A DNA stretch of 53,937 nucleotides from Opitutia bacterium. GTDB taxonomy: Bacteria; Verrucomicrobiota; Verrucomicrobiia; Opitutales; Opitutaceae. The stretch covers positions 1-53,937 of the forward strand of contig CANHJG010000016.1 in the NCBI GenBank assembly GCA_947461205.1. The letters are read 5' to 3'. The translations under genes were made by a program, and so were the position numbers. Below the pieces are notes generated by a model. That model ran no database searches and was not told the DNA's origin. It saw only the letters and a program-made list of their open reading frames with translations. Shown in pieces: positions 8,186 to 16,022 of the stretch (positions within the stretch are counted from its first letter, which is position 1; every line of letters begins with the position of its first letter).

Positions 8186-9946
8186 ATGAAACCGCCCCGC
8201 CGCAAGTCACCCGCTCTCACCCGCCGTCTGCCCAAAGCCCCCACGGGCATCAGGGGGCTCGACGAAATCACGGGCGGCGGCCTGCCCCGGGGCCGACCCA
8301 CGCTCGTGTGCGGCGGCGCCGGCTGCGGCAAGACGCTCCTCGCGGCGGAATTTCTGGTGCGCGGGGCGACGGAGTTCGGCGAGCCGGGCGTGTTGATGGC
8401 GTTCGAGGAGACCGAAAAGGAACTGACCGCCAATGTCGCTTCGCTGGGCTTCGACCTCGCGGGACTCGTGCGGCAAAAAAAGATTCTCGTCGATTACGTC
8501 CACATTGAGCGCGGAGTGATGCAGGAAAGCGGCGAGTATGATCTGGAGGGTATTTTTGTGCGGCTGGGCCACGCGATCGATTCCATCGGGGCCAAGCGCG
8601 TCGTCCTGGACACTCTGGAAGTGCTCTTCGCCAGCCTGCCGAACGAGGCAATCTTGCGCGCGGAGCTGCGGCGGCTCTTTCGCTGGCTGAAGGACAAGGG
8701 CGTGACCGCCGTCATCACCGCCGAGCGCGGGCGCGAATCGCTGACGCGCCACGGAATGGAGGAATACGTCTCCGACTGCGTGTTGCTGCTCGACCACCGC
8801 GTCCACGACCAAATTGCCACGCGGCACCTGCGCGTCGTCAAATACCGCGGCGCGCAGCACGGGACCAACGAGTTTCCGTTCCTCATCGGCGCCCACGGCA
8901 TCAGCGTGCTGCCGATCACCTCGCTGGGGTTGAACCACGAGGTGTCAAGCGAGCGTATCGCCACCGGCATTCCCCGCCTCGACGCGATGTTGGGCGGGCG
9001 CGGCTTTCACCGCGGCAGCAGCATTCTGCTCACCGGCACCCCCGGCACGGGCAAGACCAGCGTCGCCGCGAATTTTGCCCAGGCCGCCGGCCGGCGCAGC
9101 GAGCGCACGCTGTTTTTCTCGTTCGAGGAATCGCCGGCGCAGATCGTGCGCAACATGAAGTCGATTGGCCTGCGGCTGGAGCCATTGGTGCAGCGCGGCC
9201 TCCTGCGTTTTCACTCGCAGCGCCCATCGCACTACGGTCTCGAGATGCATCTGGCCACGATGTTCAAGGAAATTGCCGAATTCCGCCCGCAGGTCGTCGT
9301 CGTCGACCCGATTACGAGCTTGGTGGAACTTGGCACGGCTTCGGAAGGCAAAGCGATGGTCACCCGGCTCGTCGATTATCTCAAGTCGAAGCAGATCACC
9401 ACGCTGTTCACCAGTCTCACCGAGTCCGGAAACACGCTGGTGGACAATGTCGCCGCCGTCACGGCCCCGATGGATGCCTGGCTCTCGTTGCAAGACTACG
9501 AGGGCAACGGCGAACGCAACCGCGTCTTCTACGTCCTCAAGGCGCGGGGCATGGCGCATTCGAATCAAATCCGCGAATTTTTGATCTCGGACCGGGGCAT
9601 CGACATCGTGGACGCCTACATCGGCGTCAGCGGAGTGTTGACCGGTTCGGCCCGCGTCGCGCAAAGTGCTCTCGAGAAAGCCGCCGTGCTGGCCGCCCAG
9701 CAGGAGGCCGCCCAGCTCAAGCGCGAGGTCGAGCGCAAGCGCGCGGCGGTTGAACGGCAGATCAGCGGACTGCGGGCCGACTATGAAACCGAGGCGGCGG
9801 AATTGCGCCGCATCGCCGATCAGGTGGGGACGCGCACGGTGTTGCTCGGCACCGAACGGGCTGCGTCCGGCCTTCTTCGGCAGGCGGATGCCAAGGCTTC
9901 GGCGCAACCGCAGGGCAAATCCCGCCAGGTGAAAGGAACCCCGTGA
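8186..9946 (+). CDS. kaiC: KaiC-like double-domain RecA ATPase
   Basis: This 586-residue protein has two RecA/KaiC domains. CI has Walker A GGAGCGKT at 43-50 and catalytic-type glutamates in AFEETEKEL. CII has Walker A GTPGTGKT at 284-291 and FSFEESPAQI. The segment GMAHSNQIREFLISDRG is typical of non-cyanobacterial KaiC. At the place of the two phosphorylated residues of cyanobacterial KaiC (Ser431/Thr432) I align Thr426-Ala427 in VTAPMDAW, so one acceptor may be missing. After CII there is an Ala/Glu/Arg-rich coiled-coil tail of ~70 residues that cyanobacterial KaiC lacks. A TTG at 8105 would add 27 residues, but ATG 8186 sits nearer the conserved fold. The stop overlaps the kaiB start (GTGA). 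The likely role is an ATP-driven signalling scaffold; clock function is not implied. Confidence 0.93.
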   Translation: MKPPRRKSPALTRRLPKAPTGIRGLDEITGGGLPRGRPTLVCGGAGCGKTLLAAEFLVRGATEFGEPGVLMAFEETEKELTANVASLGFDLAGLVRQKKILVDYVHIERGVMQESGEYDLEGIFVRLGHAIDSIGAKRVVLDTLEVLFASLPNEAILRAELRRLFRWLKDKGVTAVITAERGRESLTRHGMEEYVSDCVLLLDHRVHDQIATRHLRVVKYRGAQHGTNEFPFLIGAHGISVLPITSLGLNHEVSSERIATGIPRLDAMLGGRGFHRGSSILLTGTPGTGKTSVAANFAQAAGRRSERTLFFSFEESPAQIVRNMKSIGLRLEPLVQRGLLRFHSQRPSHYGLEMHLATMFKEIAEFRPQVVVVDPITSLVELGTASEGKAMVTRLVDYLKSKQITTLFTSLTESGNTLVDNVAAVTAPMDAWLSLQDYEGNGERNRVFYVLKARGMAHSNQIREFLISDRGIDIVDAYIGVSGVLTGSARVAQSALEKAAVLAAQQEAAQLKREVERKRAAVERQISGLRADYETEAAELRRIADQVGTRTVLLGTERAASGLLRQADAKASAQPQGKSRQVKGTP

Positions 9947-10290
9947 AAACCAAGCGCACTAAACTTCGGTCGTCCGCCCCCGCGAAAACACCCGCCCCGC
10001 CGTGGCAGTTGCGGCTCTACGTGACCGGCGAGACCGAGAAATCACGCCGGGCTTTCTCGAACCTCAAGGAGATCTGCGAAACCCATCTCAAGGCCCGCTA
10101 CCGTATCACCGTGATCGATTTGTTGAAACATCCCCAGTTGGCCAAGGGAGACCAGATCCTCGCCGTGCCCACGGTCGTGCGCCGGCTGCCCAAACCCGTA
10201 CGGATTCTCATTGGCACGCTCAGCGAAACCGCCCGCGTGCTCGTTGGGCTCGACCTGCGCTCGGCCGACGAAGGGAGAAATCGCACCTGA
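9943..10290 (+). CDS. kaiB: KaiB-like protein 1
   Basis: This 115-residue thioredoxin-like KaiB-family protein has the family pattern LRLYVTG, NLKEICE, ITVIDLLKHPQLA, DQILAVPTVVR, LPKPVR and IGTLSE. The GTG start lies within the kaiC stop (GTGA, 4-base overlap), which indicates translational coupling and a matched amount of KaiB and KaiC. A basic, Pro/Ala-rich N-terminal extension of ~20 residues precedes the fold. In the family KaiB binds KaiC; here it may transmit the KaiC state to the downstream kinase. No kaiA gene is present. Confidence 0.93.
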   Translation: MKTKRTKLRSSAPAKTPAPPWQLRLYVTGETEKSRRAFSNLKEICETHLKARYRITVIDLLKHPQLAKGDQILAVPTVVRRLPKPVRILIGTLSETARVLVGLDLRSADEGRNRT

Positions 10291-10667
10291 AAACGCCGAC
10301 CAAGCCCAAAATCCGACCCGACCGGCGGGTGAAAAAGGCCGCGCCGGGCAAGGCTGAAACTGGGACGCGCTCCCGCGAGCATCGTTTTGTCCTAAAGCTC
10401 TTCGTGGCCGGTGCCACGGCGAGGTCCCATCAAGCCATCTTGCGCGTCCACACGTTATGCGACGGGCAGCTGAAAGGCCGCGTGAAACTCGAGGTCATCG
10501 ACATCTACCAACAGCCTGACCTCGCGCGAAGTAACCAGATCGTCGCGACCCCGACGTTGATCATTGTTTTCCCTCTGCCGCTGCGCCGGTTCATCGGGAA
10601 TCTGGCAAATATCACGGACCTCTTCGTCGAGTTGGACGTGGGGGCGGTCGGACATCTCTTTCCGTGA
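10287..10667 (+). CDS. KaiB-like protein 2, probable CTG start
   Basis: This second KaiB-family protein has 126 residues from CTG 10287. It is diverged from the first copy but keeps FVLKLFVAGAT, LEVIDIYQQPDLA, NQIVATPTLI and LPLRRFIGNL. No ATG is available. CTG 10287 is favoured because GGGAG (10273-10277) lies 9 bases upstream and because it makes the same 4-base stop/start overlap (CTGA) as its neighbours. GTG 10329 is the alternative and would give 112 residues. The pairing of two unequal KaiB proteins suggests a competitor or hetero-partner role, which is inference. The stop overlaps the GTG of the next kinase. Confidence 0.85.
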   Translation: MKTPTKPKIRPDRRVKKAAPGKAETGTRSREHRFVLKLFVAGATARSHQAILRVHTLCDGQLKGRVKLEVIDIYQQPDLARSNQIVATPTLIIVFPLPLRRFIGNLANITDLFVELDVGAVGHLFP

Positions 10668-11887
10668 ATAAAAAATCTGATCGTCGAGCCGGCCATCCTG
10701 AGCCGGGTTCCGAGCTGGCCAACCTGCGGCTGCGCTTGGCCGAAGCGGAAGGCACGCTCGGCGCGATCCGTCGCGGCGAAGTGGATGTCGTGGTGGTATC
10801 GGAAAAACAGGGGCTGAAGCTATTCACGTTGGATGGCGCCGGAGAAGCCTACCGTACGCTGATCGAATCCATGAACGAGGGGGCGCTGACGCTCACCGCC
10901 GACAAGACGATTTTTTACGCCAACGCCTGTTTTGCCCGTATGGTGAAAAGCCCGCTGGAACAGGTGATGGGCGGCTCTTTCCGCCGCTTTCTCGCACCGT
11001 CCGATCTGATTGCCGTGCGCGCGCTCCTGCACAAGAAGATGGCCCTTGCCGGGGCCAAGCTTCAGGTCCAGCTAACTGCGGTTGACGGCACGAGAATGCC
11101 GGCCCAAATCTCGTTTCGTCCGCTGGCCGAACGGGGGCCGGACGGCGCGACCCTGAGCGTCGTCGTGACGGATATGACGGCCGCCCAGCGCGGCGAAAAC
11201 GAGCTGCGGGCCCTGGCGAACCGCGTGGTCCAGGTGCAGGAAGCCGAGCGCAGCCGCGTGTCGCTCGAACTGCACGACAATATCACTCAATTGCTCTGCG
11301 CGATCCAGTTTCGTGCCCAGTCGCTCGTGGCGAGTCTTCCGGCGCGCATCGGTCCGGCGCGCGCTGAGGCGGAGAAACTTCGCGACATGCTTGGGGACAC
11401 CGTCAAAGAAGTGGAGCGCATCGCCCACAATCTCCGGCCCAGCGTGCTCGACCAGTTAGGATTGTCTGCCGCGCTCCGCGAGACGTGCACGGAATTTTCC
11501 GCCCGCTCGGGGCTGATCGTCACTCTCGGCTGCGAGCAGCTGGCGGAGCGGTTGCCCCCCGATACCGAACTCGCCCTCTACCGCATTCTCCAGATTGCAC
11601 TGAATGACGTGGCCCAGCACGCGCACGCCCGTTGCGTCAAGGTGGCGCTGACCCAACGGGACGCGCTGGTTGAGCTGGTAATCACGGACGACGGCCTCGG
11701 TTTTGATCCTCAGTCGCCCCGGAACAGGAAAACCGCGCGAGACGGGATCGGACGGCTCAGCATGCAAGAGCGCACACGGTATGTCGGCGGGGTGATGACC
11801 GTGAAATCCAACGGGCTACGAGGCACGGAACTCGAAATTCGCGTGCCGATGTCATCCGGCGCCACGTTGGGTCCCGGGCGGGCGTGA
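10664..11887 (+). CDS. PAS sensor histidine kinase of the Kai operon
   Basis: This 407-residue kinase has no transmembrane segment. Residues ~15-60 form a helical segment with AIRRGEVDVVVVSEKQG, a sequence type often found in kinases next to kaiC/kaiB outside cyanobacteria. A PAS domain covers ~64-170. A HisKA_3 domain has His204 in SLELHDNITQLL, and a HATPase domain has ALNDVAQHAHA and ITDDGLGFD. The GTG start overlaps the second kaiB stop by 4 bases. It is expected to phosphorylate a NarL-type regulator, and the only one nearby is encoded at 7404-8081. By analogy with KaiB-interacting kinases it may be controlled by the KaiC/KaiB state. Confidence 0.9.
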   Translation: MNKKSDRRAGHPEPGSELANLRLRLAEAEGTLGAIRRGEVDVVVVSEKQGLKLFTLDGAGEAYRTLIESMNEGALTLTADKTIFYANACFARMVKSPLEQVMGGSFRRFLAPSDLIAVRALLHKKMALAGAKLQVQLTAVDGTRMPAQISFRPLAERGPDGATLSVVVTDMTAAQRGENELRALANRVVQVQEAERSRVSLELHDNITQLLCAIQFRAQSLVASLPARIGPARAEAEKLRDMLGDTVKEVERIAHNLRPSVLDQLGLSAALRETCTEFSARSGLIVTLGCEQLAERLPPDTELALYRILQIALNDVAQHAHARCVKVALTQRDALVELVITDDGLGFDPQSPRNRKTARDGIGRLSMQERTRYVGGVMTVKSNGLRGTELEIRVPMSSGATLGPGRA

Positions 11888-11937
11888 GGGGCCGTCGCAG
11901 ATGGAAAATTCGGGACCGCACCGGGATTCATTGCCCG

Positions 11938-11983
11938 CGAAAAAAAACCGGGTGCCGGGGGGCGCGGGCGAGGTAGCCCGGTT
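11938..11983 (-). terminator. Possible terminator of the four-Cys protein gene
   Basis: Read on the - strand, AACCGGG pairs with CCCGGTT across a 24-base GC-rich loop and is followed by eight T residues. It would end transcription coming from 12432. The long loop lowers confidence. Confidence 0.4.
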
Positions 11984-12144
11984 AAGGTTTGGTTCCCGCC
12001 TGCCTATGCCCCGCGTGCGGCACAGGGTCCGCGACGCCGATTTCGTTGCCCGGTTTGGCGCCGATTGGGCCCGGTCCTGTCGGTCGGGTTACGCGCCGAG
12101 CGCAGAAGGTACGCGGACCAATCGGGCTCTGCCGGTCTGTGGCG

Positions 12145-12432
12145 CTACGAGCCGGCCTCGGCCCCTGGCCATGCGGAAGATCGAGTTGCCCGGGGCGCGA
12201 AAAATTTCTCCCGGCACGTTGGACAAATGCCGTGCGTCAGCTCACCCGGTTGAAAACCGATCGCCGGACCCAAATCGCGCGGCGGCACGCACCAGGCACA
12301 AATCTGTCGCCCGCACGCTTCCTCCGCGCCTTTGCTTTCTTGGCTCTCATCAATCTCCATAAATCGATCGTAGTCGAAATTCGTCGCGCTGCCCATCGAG
12401 GTGGCCCCCGATTCGGCTATCGCGGATTCCAT
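12145..12432 (-). CDS. Small four-cysteine (zinc-ribbon-like) protein
   Basis: This 95-residue protein has the pattern ICAWC followed about 20 residues later by THGICPTC, a CxxC...HGICPxC arrangement. This is a presumed Zn-binding module seen in short bacterial proteins and at the ends of some PAS/kinase proteins. The N-terminal ~40 residues are acidic and polar. The start is uncertain: internal ATGs at 12396 and 12360 would keep the Cys module, and none has a clear ribosome-binding site. It lies 273 bases downstream of the ECF sigma gene on the same strand, so it could be a late member of that transcript or have its own promoter. Its function is unknown; an adaptor or redox role is only a guess. 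Confidence 0.6.
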   Translation of the reverse strand: MESAIAESGATSMGSATNFDYDRFMEIDESQESKGAEEACGRQICAWCVPPRDLGPAIGFQPGELTHGICPTCREKFFAPRATRSSAWPGAEAGS

Positions 12433-12705
12433 GATACGATTTGCCGGACTCGCGGTGCCGGGGGCGGTGGCAACGCTCCGACCGGGGTACGAGATGTTTT
12501 CCAGGGGTTGCGACGCCGGTGGCTCGGCGGCCGGTCGCGCAATTGGACAACCCGTGCGGGCCGCTGGTGGCGGCGGTGGACCGGACGTGATTGCAGGCGG
12601 GTATCGCGGCGCGAAGTGCGGGGAATCGGCGACCGGGCCCTGCGATGCAGCGCCGGGTTCAATCGAACTCCGATCGGGCGTCCGCGGTCGCTGGCCCGTC
12701 TTTGG

Positions 12706-13458
12706 TCAGGCGCAGAGCACCTGGACGCTGCCGGCCGTGCGGCGGACCGGATCCAACCAGCTGGCAGGCTGGGCGTCGGCACTGAATTCGGGGCATGCCT
12801 GGGTCAGCAGCACGCGCAGGCTCTCGCGCGCCCGGGCGATGCGGCTCTTGACGGTTCCGACATTGATGCCGAGCTGCGTGGCGATCTCGCCGTACGAACG
12901 GTTCAGCGAATTGCGGAGTACGAGAATTTCGCGCGGACGCTCCCCGAGCTGCCCCATGCACCGGGCGACGAGTTCGGAAAACTCGCCGGTCACGGTCTCA
13001 CGCGCCGGCCCCGCGTCGTCCGACGCGACGAGATCGGAGAACGTGGCCGGATTTTCGTCGCTGAACGTGCTGTCGAGCGAGACGGTGGCGTGGCGACGGC
13101 GGCGAAAAAAATACCAGTAACGGTTGCGGGAAAGATTGAGGGCGATGCGATGCAGCCAGGTGGCGAGCGAAGCGTCGCCACGGAACTTGGCGAGGCCCCG
13201 GTGGGCCCGGATAAATGTGTCCTGCGTGATTTCCTCCGCGTCCGCGTGATTGCGCAGCATGGAAAAGGCGACGGCGAACATGCGCTCGCGGTAGCGCGTC
13301 ATGATCTGGACGAAAGCCGCTTCGTCGCCGGCATTGAACCGGCGCACCAAGTCCACATCGACCCGTGCCTCGTTACGGGCGGCGGCAGCGCGGTCGGTGC
13401 GAGGGGTGAGGGGGAACGAAAGTTTAAAGGAGGAGGAGATTTCAGTTTGGGCGACCAT
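12706..13458 (-). CDS. ECF-type RNA polymerase sigma factor
   Basis: This 250-residue sigma-70 family protein has region 2 at ~40-115 (YRERMFAVAFSMLRN, DAEEITQDTFIRAH, FRGDASLATWLHRIALN) and region 4 at ~165-220 (LGERPREILVLRN, SYGEIATQLGINVGTVKSR). A linker of ~35 acidic residues separates them. No anti-sigma factor gene with a membrane or ZAS domain follows, so control may be unusual or encoded elsewhere; the four-Cys protein downstream does not look like a ZAS anti-sigma factor. The divergently placed stress cluster starting at 14027 is a plausible target. The start ATG is the first in frame after a polar upstream region. Confidence 0.93.
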   Translation of the reverse strand: MVAQTEISSSFKLSFPLTPRTDRAAAARNEARVDVDLVRRFNAGDEAAFVQIMTRYRERMFAVAFSMLRNHADAEEITQDTFIRAHRGLAKFRGDASLATWLHRIALNLSRNRYWYFFRRRRHATVSLDSTFSDENPATFSDLVASDDAGPARETVTGEFSELVARCMGQLGERPREILVLRNSLNRSYGEIATQLGINVGTVKSRIARARESLRVLLTQACPEFSADAQPASWLDPVRRTAGSVQVLCA

Positions 13459-13562
13459 GCCCCAGATTATCCGAGGACCCTTCCGGCCGAAATGGGGTGA
13501 AGTGCTAAGCCGTCGGTGACGCCGCTAGCAGAGTATGCAGGGCCGTCCCCGATGCCTTCCGA

Positions 13563-13590
13563 TCGCAGGCGAGTGTTTGGCTCAAGTTCC
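13563..13590 (-). promoter_or_regulatory. Candidate ECF promoter of the sigma gene
   Basis: On the - strand, GGAACTT (13590 to 13584) equals the -35 element of RpoE-type promoters; TGCGA follows after 16 bases as a weak -10. It would place transcription start ~100 bases before the sigma ATG and suggests autoregulation. The -10 match is poor. Confidence 0.3.
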
Positions 13591-13709
13591 TCTTCGGAAT
13601 GTAACCATCATTCGTCCTGCGGTTGGTCTTCAAAGTAGCGCCGAACGCCGGCCAAGCCCAGCCCAACTTTGGGCGTGAACCTCACCCGACCTCCGCATCG
13701 CGTCGAGGC

Positions 13710-13733
13710 GGGGAGGGGCTGCGGCCCCTCCCC
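13710..13733. repeat. Strong GC-rich palindrome
   Basis: GGGGAGGGGC and GCCCCTCCCC form a perfect stem around TGCG. There is no T-run on either side, so it is not an ordinary intrinsic terminator. Its role is unknown. Confidence 0.6.
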
Positions 13734-13950
13734 GAAACCTGTGGTTTCCTTCGGCGGACTACCGATACGAGGGGGAGCGGGCGCGGACAAAGGCCGATAT
13801 TGTTTTGGGCGAACCGCGGTCGGGATTGTTTCCCAAGAAGGAATAAAGTGAATGTTGGATACGATAATAAATCTCGGTCCGCCGGGGGAAGCGGGCTCTG
13901 GTGGTCGGGGAAAACGGAGGCCGGGTCGGTCGCCGGAGTTTTCCGGAATC

Positions 13951-13974
13951 GGAAAAAACAGCGGCGGGTAGGTC
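13951..13974 (+). promoter_or_regulatory. Candidate ECF promoter of the stress cluster
   Basis: GGAAA, a 16-base spacer and GTC resemble the GGAAC-N16-GTC pattern of many ECF promoters. It would start transcription about 45 bases before the BON gene. The match is short and could be chance. Confidence 0.3.
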
Positions 13975-14026
13975 AGTGCCCCATATCTGCGCGCCGGCAC
14001 ACCGGGTAGATTCTTGGTCTCAACTT

Positions 14027-14770
14027 ATGAACCTAAAAAATATCTCTGCTTTGCTCGTTCTCACCGCCAGCCCGCTCGCGCTTTTCGCCTCGCACGAAAC
14101 GGACCGTAAAATCGAGTCCGCCGCCAAGGCCTCTTACAACTACCGCATGGTTCTCGAGGATCACGTGAAAGTTAAAGCCAAGGACGGCGTGGTCACCTTG
14201 ACCGGCACCGTGGAAGATAAAGACGACAAAGCGCTCGCGGCCGACACGGTGGAAAACCTGCCCGGCGTCACGAGCGTGAAGAACGAAATCAAGATCAAGT
14301 CCAGTCATCCCGAACACTCGGATGGGTGGATCGCCCTGAAGATTCGCAGCCGCCTGCTCGTGAAGGGTAATGTCAGCGCCGCCAACACGACGGTTTCCGT
14401 GCAGGACGGGGTCGTCACCCTCGCCGGCACCGCCGACAACATGGCGCAAAAAGAACTCACCGAAGTCTACGCTAGGGAAATCGACTGGGTGAAATCGGTG
14501 AAGAATGAGATCGTCGTGAAGGCGAATCCCGCCGGGACCGAAACGTTGGGCGAGAAAATCGACGACGCGTCCATCACCACGCAGGTGAAATACGCGCTCC
14601 TCAGTCACAAATCGACCAGCGCACTCAAGACCAAGGCCACGACCACCGAGGGTGTCATTGTGATCACCGGCGTCGCCGGATCCGATGCCGAGAAATCCTT
14701 GGTCACCAAACTCGCCCAGGATGTCCGGGGGGTGAAATCGGTCAGCAACAACATGACGGTCGGAAACTGA
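14027..14770 (+). CDS. Exported protein with three BON domains
   Basis: This 247-residue protein begins with a signal peptide (MNLKNISALLVLTASPLALFA). Three BON repeats follow, each with the VxVxDGVVTLxGTV-type core (KVKAKDGVVTLTGTV, VSVQDGVVTLAGTAD, TEGVIVITGVAG) and a VKSVxN-type end. BON domains are thought to contact membranes or lipids, as in OsmY, a periplasmic osmotic-stress protein. It opens the cluster with Dps and small membrane proteins, which supports a stress role. ATG 14027 is chosen over longer in-frame starts because it immediately precedes the signal peptide. Confidence 0.92.
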   Translation: MNLKNISALLVLTASPLALFASHETDRKIESAAKASYNYRMVLEDHVKVKAKDGVVTLTGTVEDKDDKALAADTVENLPGVTSVKNEIKIKSSHPEHSDGWIALKIRSRLLVKGNVSAANTTVSVQDGVVTLAGTADNMAQKELTEVYAREIDWVKSVKNEIVVKANPAGTETLGEKIDDASITTQVKYALLSHKSTSALKTKATTTEGVIVITGVAGSDAEKSLVTKLAQDVRGVKSVSNNMTVGN

Positions 14771-14859
14771 TTCCGGGCGACCGCCCGCCCGGTGGTCGCA
14801 CCTCCCTCGGTCGCGGAGCCCCCGCGAGTCACTGTTACAACCCTCTCTCTTTTCAAAAA

Positions 14860-15057
14860 ATGCATCCGAAAATCAAGAATCGCCCGGCCGGTCCCCCTGG
14901 GGCACCGAGCCCGGTTAAACCGCAGTTGTTGCACGACGTCACCAATCCGTCCGCCTCGGCCAACGCCGCTTCCCGCCTGCGCATGCACGCGATTCAACCC
15001 GCCTCCGGCGCCGCCAACCATGCGCGCCATCACGTGTCGCCGTCGACGCAGTCGTAA
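14860..15057 (+). CDS. Possible small basic protein, unrecognised
   Basis: A 65-residue ORF fits between the BON gene and the Dps gene, ending 12 bases before the Dps ATG. The translation is His/Ala/Pro/Ser-rich (four HH or H-rich patches, PAGPPGAPSP) with no membrane segment and no known domain. The pyrimidine-rich bases just before its ATG resemble the leaders of neighbouring genes. It may be real because it fills an otherwise empty gap in a tight cluster, but coding evidence is weak. Confidence 0.45.
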   Translation: MHPKIKNRPAGPPGAPSPVKPQLLHDVTNPSASANAASRLRMHAIQPASGAANHARHHVSPSTQS

Positions 15058-15069
15058 CCCAACCTGCCC

Positions 15070-15564
15070 ATGAAAACCAATATCGGACTCAACGACGAGG
15101 CCCGGCTCGAAGTGGGCCAGATGCTGAATCTGCTTCTTGCCGACGAATACGTGCTCTACGCCACCACGCGCGACTACCACTGGAACGTGACGGGGCCCGA
15201 ATTTCGCAGCCTTCACCTCCAGTTTGAGGAGCAGTATGGCCAGATTGCGCAATGGATCGACGACGTGGCCGAGCGGGCTCGCGCCATCGGCGTCGGCGCC
15301 CGTGGCAACTGGACCGATCTGACTAAGGCGGCTCGCTGTTTGGCCGATCCCGGGATGGGCCTGGGCGCGGAGCACATGCTGTCCGAACTGCTGGCGCTTC
15401 ATGAAGAGATGATCGTCCAGCTTCGGTCCGACAGCGAGGCCTGTACCGACCGCTTCAAGGACGCCGGCACCGCCGACTTTTTGACGGGCCTGATGGAGCG
15501 GCACGAAAAAGCCGCGTGGATGCTCCGTTCGCAGCTTGAAACTGAAGAAGAAGAAACCTCTTAA
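15070..15564 (+). CDS. dps: Dps-like ferritin-family protein
   Basis: This 164-residue four-helix ferritin-like protein has the Dps signature region DYHWNVTGPEFRSLHLQFEE and then QYGQIAQWIDDVAERARAIG, carrying the His, Asp and Glu residues of the inter-subunit ferroxidase site. Dps proteins oxidise and store iron and protect DNA under starvation or peroxide stress. The glutamate-rich C-terminus (TEEEETS) is unlike the Lys-rich DNA-binding tails of some Dps proteins, so DNA binding is uncertain. It sits in the stress cluster between the BON gene and small membrane-protein genes. Confidence 0.9.
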   Translation: MKTNIGLNDEARLEVGQMLNLLLADEYVLYATTRDYHWNVTGPEFRSLHLQFEEQYGQIAQWIDDVAERARAIGVGARGNWTDLTKAARCLADPGMGLGAEHMLSELLALHEEMIVQLRSDSEACTDRFKDAGTADFLTGLMERHEKAAWMLRSQLETEEEETS

Positions 15565-15595
15565 ACCCGCCTCCCAACCCAATCAATTTCATCTC

Positions 15596-15802
15596 ATGAA
15601 CAAATCCATCTCACTCGCCCTCGTCGTTGGCGGAATCATTTTGATCGTCTACGGCGTCGCTGCCTCCGACTCCATCGGCTCCGGATTCTCCCGGTTTTTC
15701 ACCGGTTCACCCACCGACAAGACCCTGTGGCTCCTGATCGGCGGCGCGATTGCCAGCGTCGTCGGCGGCACCGGCCTGCTTCGCGGTTCACGCGAGCCCT
15801 AA
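15596..15802 (+). CDS. DUF3185-type small membrane protein
   Basis: This 68-residue protein has two hydrophobic segments (SLALVVGGIILIVYGVAA and LWLLIGGAIASVVGG) and the diagnostic ASDSIGSGFSRFFTGSPTDK loop between them. The family is found near stress genes; its function is unknown. The start ATG lies 31 bases after the Dps stop. Confidence 0.88.
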   Translation: MNKSISLALVVGGIILIVYGVAASDSIGSGFSRFFTGSPTDKTLWLLIGGAIASVVGGTGLLRGSREP

Positions 15803-15820
15803 CCATCGGCGCTTCCTCCC

Positions 15821-15982
15821 ATGCTCAGCTACGCGGTCACCTTTCTGATTATTGCGCTCATCGCCGCGGCTTTGGGTTTTGGAGGGCTCGCCGGCACGGC
15901 GGCCTCCATCGCCAAGGTCCTGTTCATCCTCTTCCTCGTCCTTTTCGTGGCCTCGCTCTTCCGCGGCACGAAAAGCCCCTAA
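15821..15982 (+). CDS. DUF1328 (YtjA-like) small membrane protein
   Basis: This 53-residue protein, too short for many gene finders, reads [20 protein letters not shown] then [20 protein letters not shown]. This matches the DUF1328/YtjA pattern of two membrane helices around [11 protein letters not shown]. It is preceded by GCTTCCTCCC directly at the ATG. Members are often co-located with stress or envelope genes. Confidence 0.9.
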   Translation: MLSYAVTFLIIALIAAALGFGGLAGTAASIAKVLFILFLVLFVASLFRGTKSP

Positions 15983-16022
15983 ACCGCCTCTTCCCTGTTC
16001 TCCGTTCCTCTAACGTTTCCCT

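Larger units (their letters stand above)
13459..14026. other. Divergent intergenic region between sigma factor and BON gene
   Basis: This stretch of 568 bases holds the control regions of both flanking genes. It contains a perfect 10-bp palindromic stem at 13710-13733 with a TGCG loop and no T-run, a small TTTTCCG/CGGAAAA stem at 13939-13956, and two candidate ECF promoters listed separately. Open frames on both strands lack any recognisable domain. Confidence 0.6.

Noticed and set aside
12417-12782. Possible anti-sigma gene downstream of the sigma factor
   Set aside because: The frame overlaps the sigma gene end and is Arg/Pro-rich with no membrane segment or zinc-binding anti-sigma pattern.
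11989-13500. + strand frame across the sigma factor
   Set aside because: It is the antisense of the ECF sigma gene and the four-Cys gene; no motif is seen.
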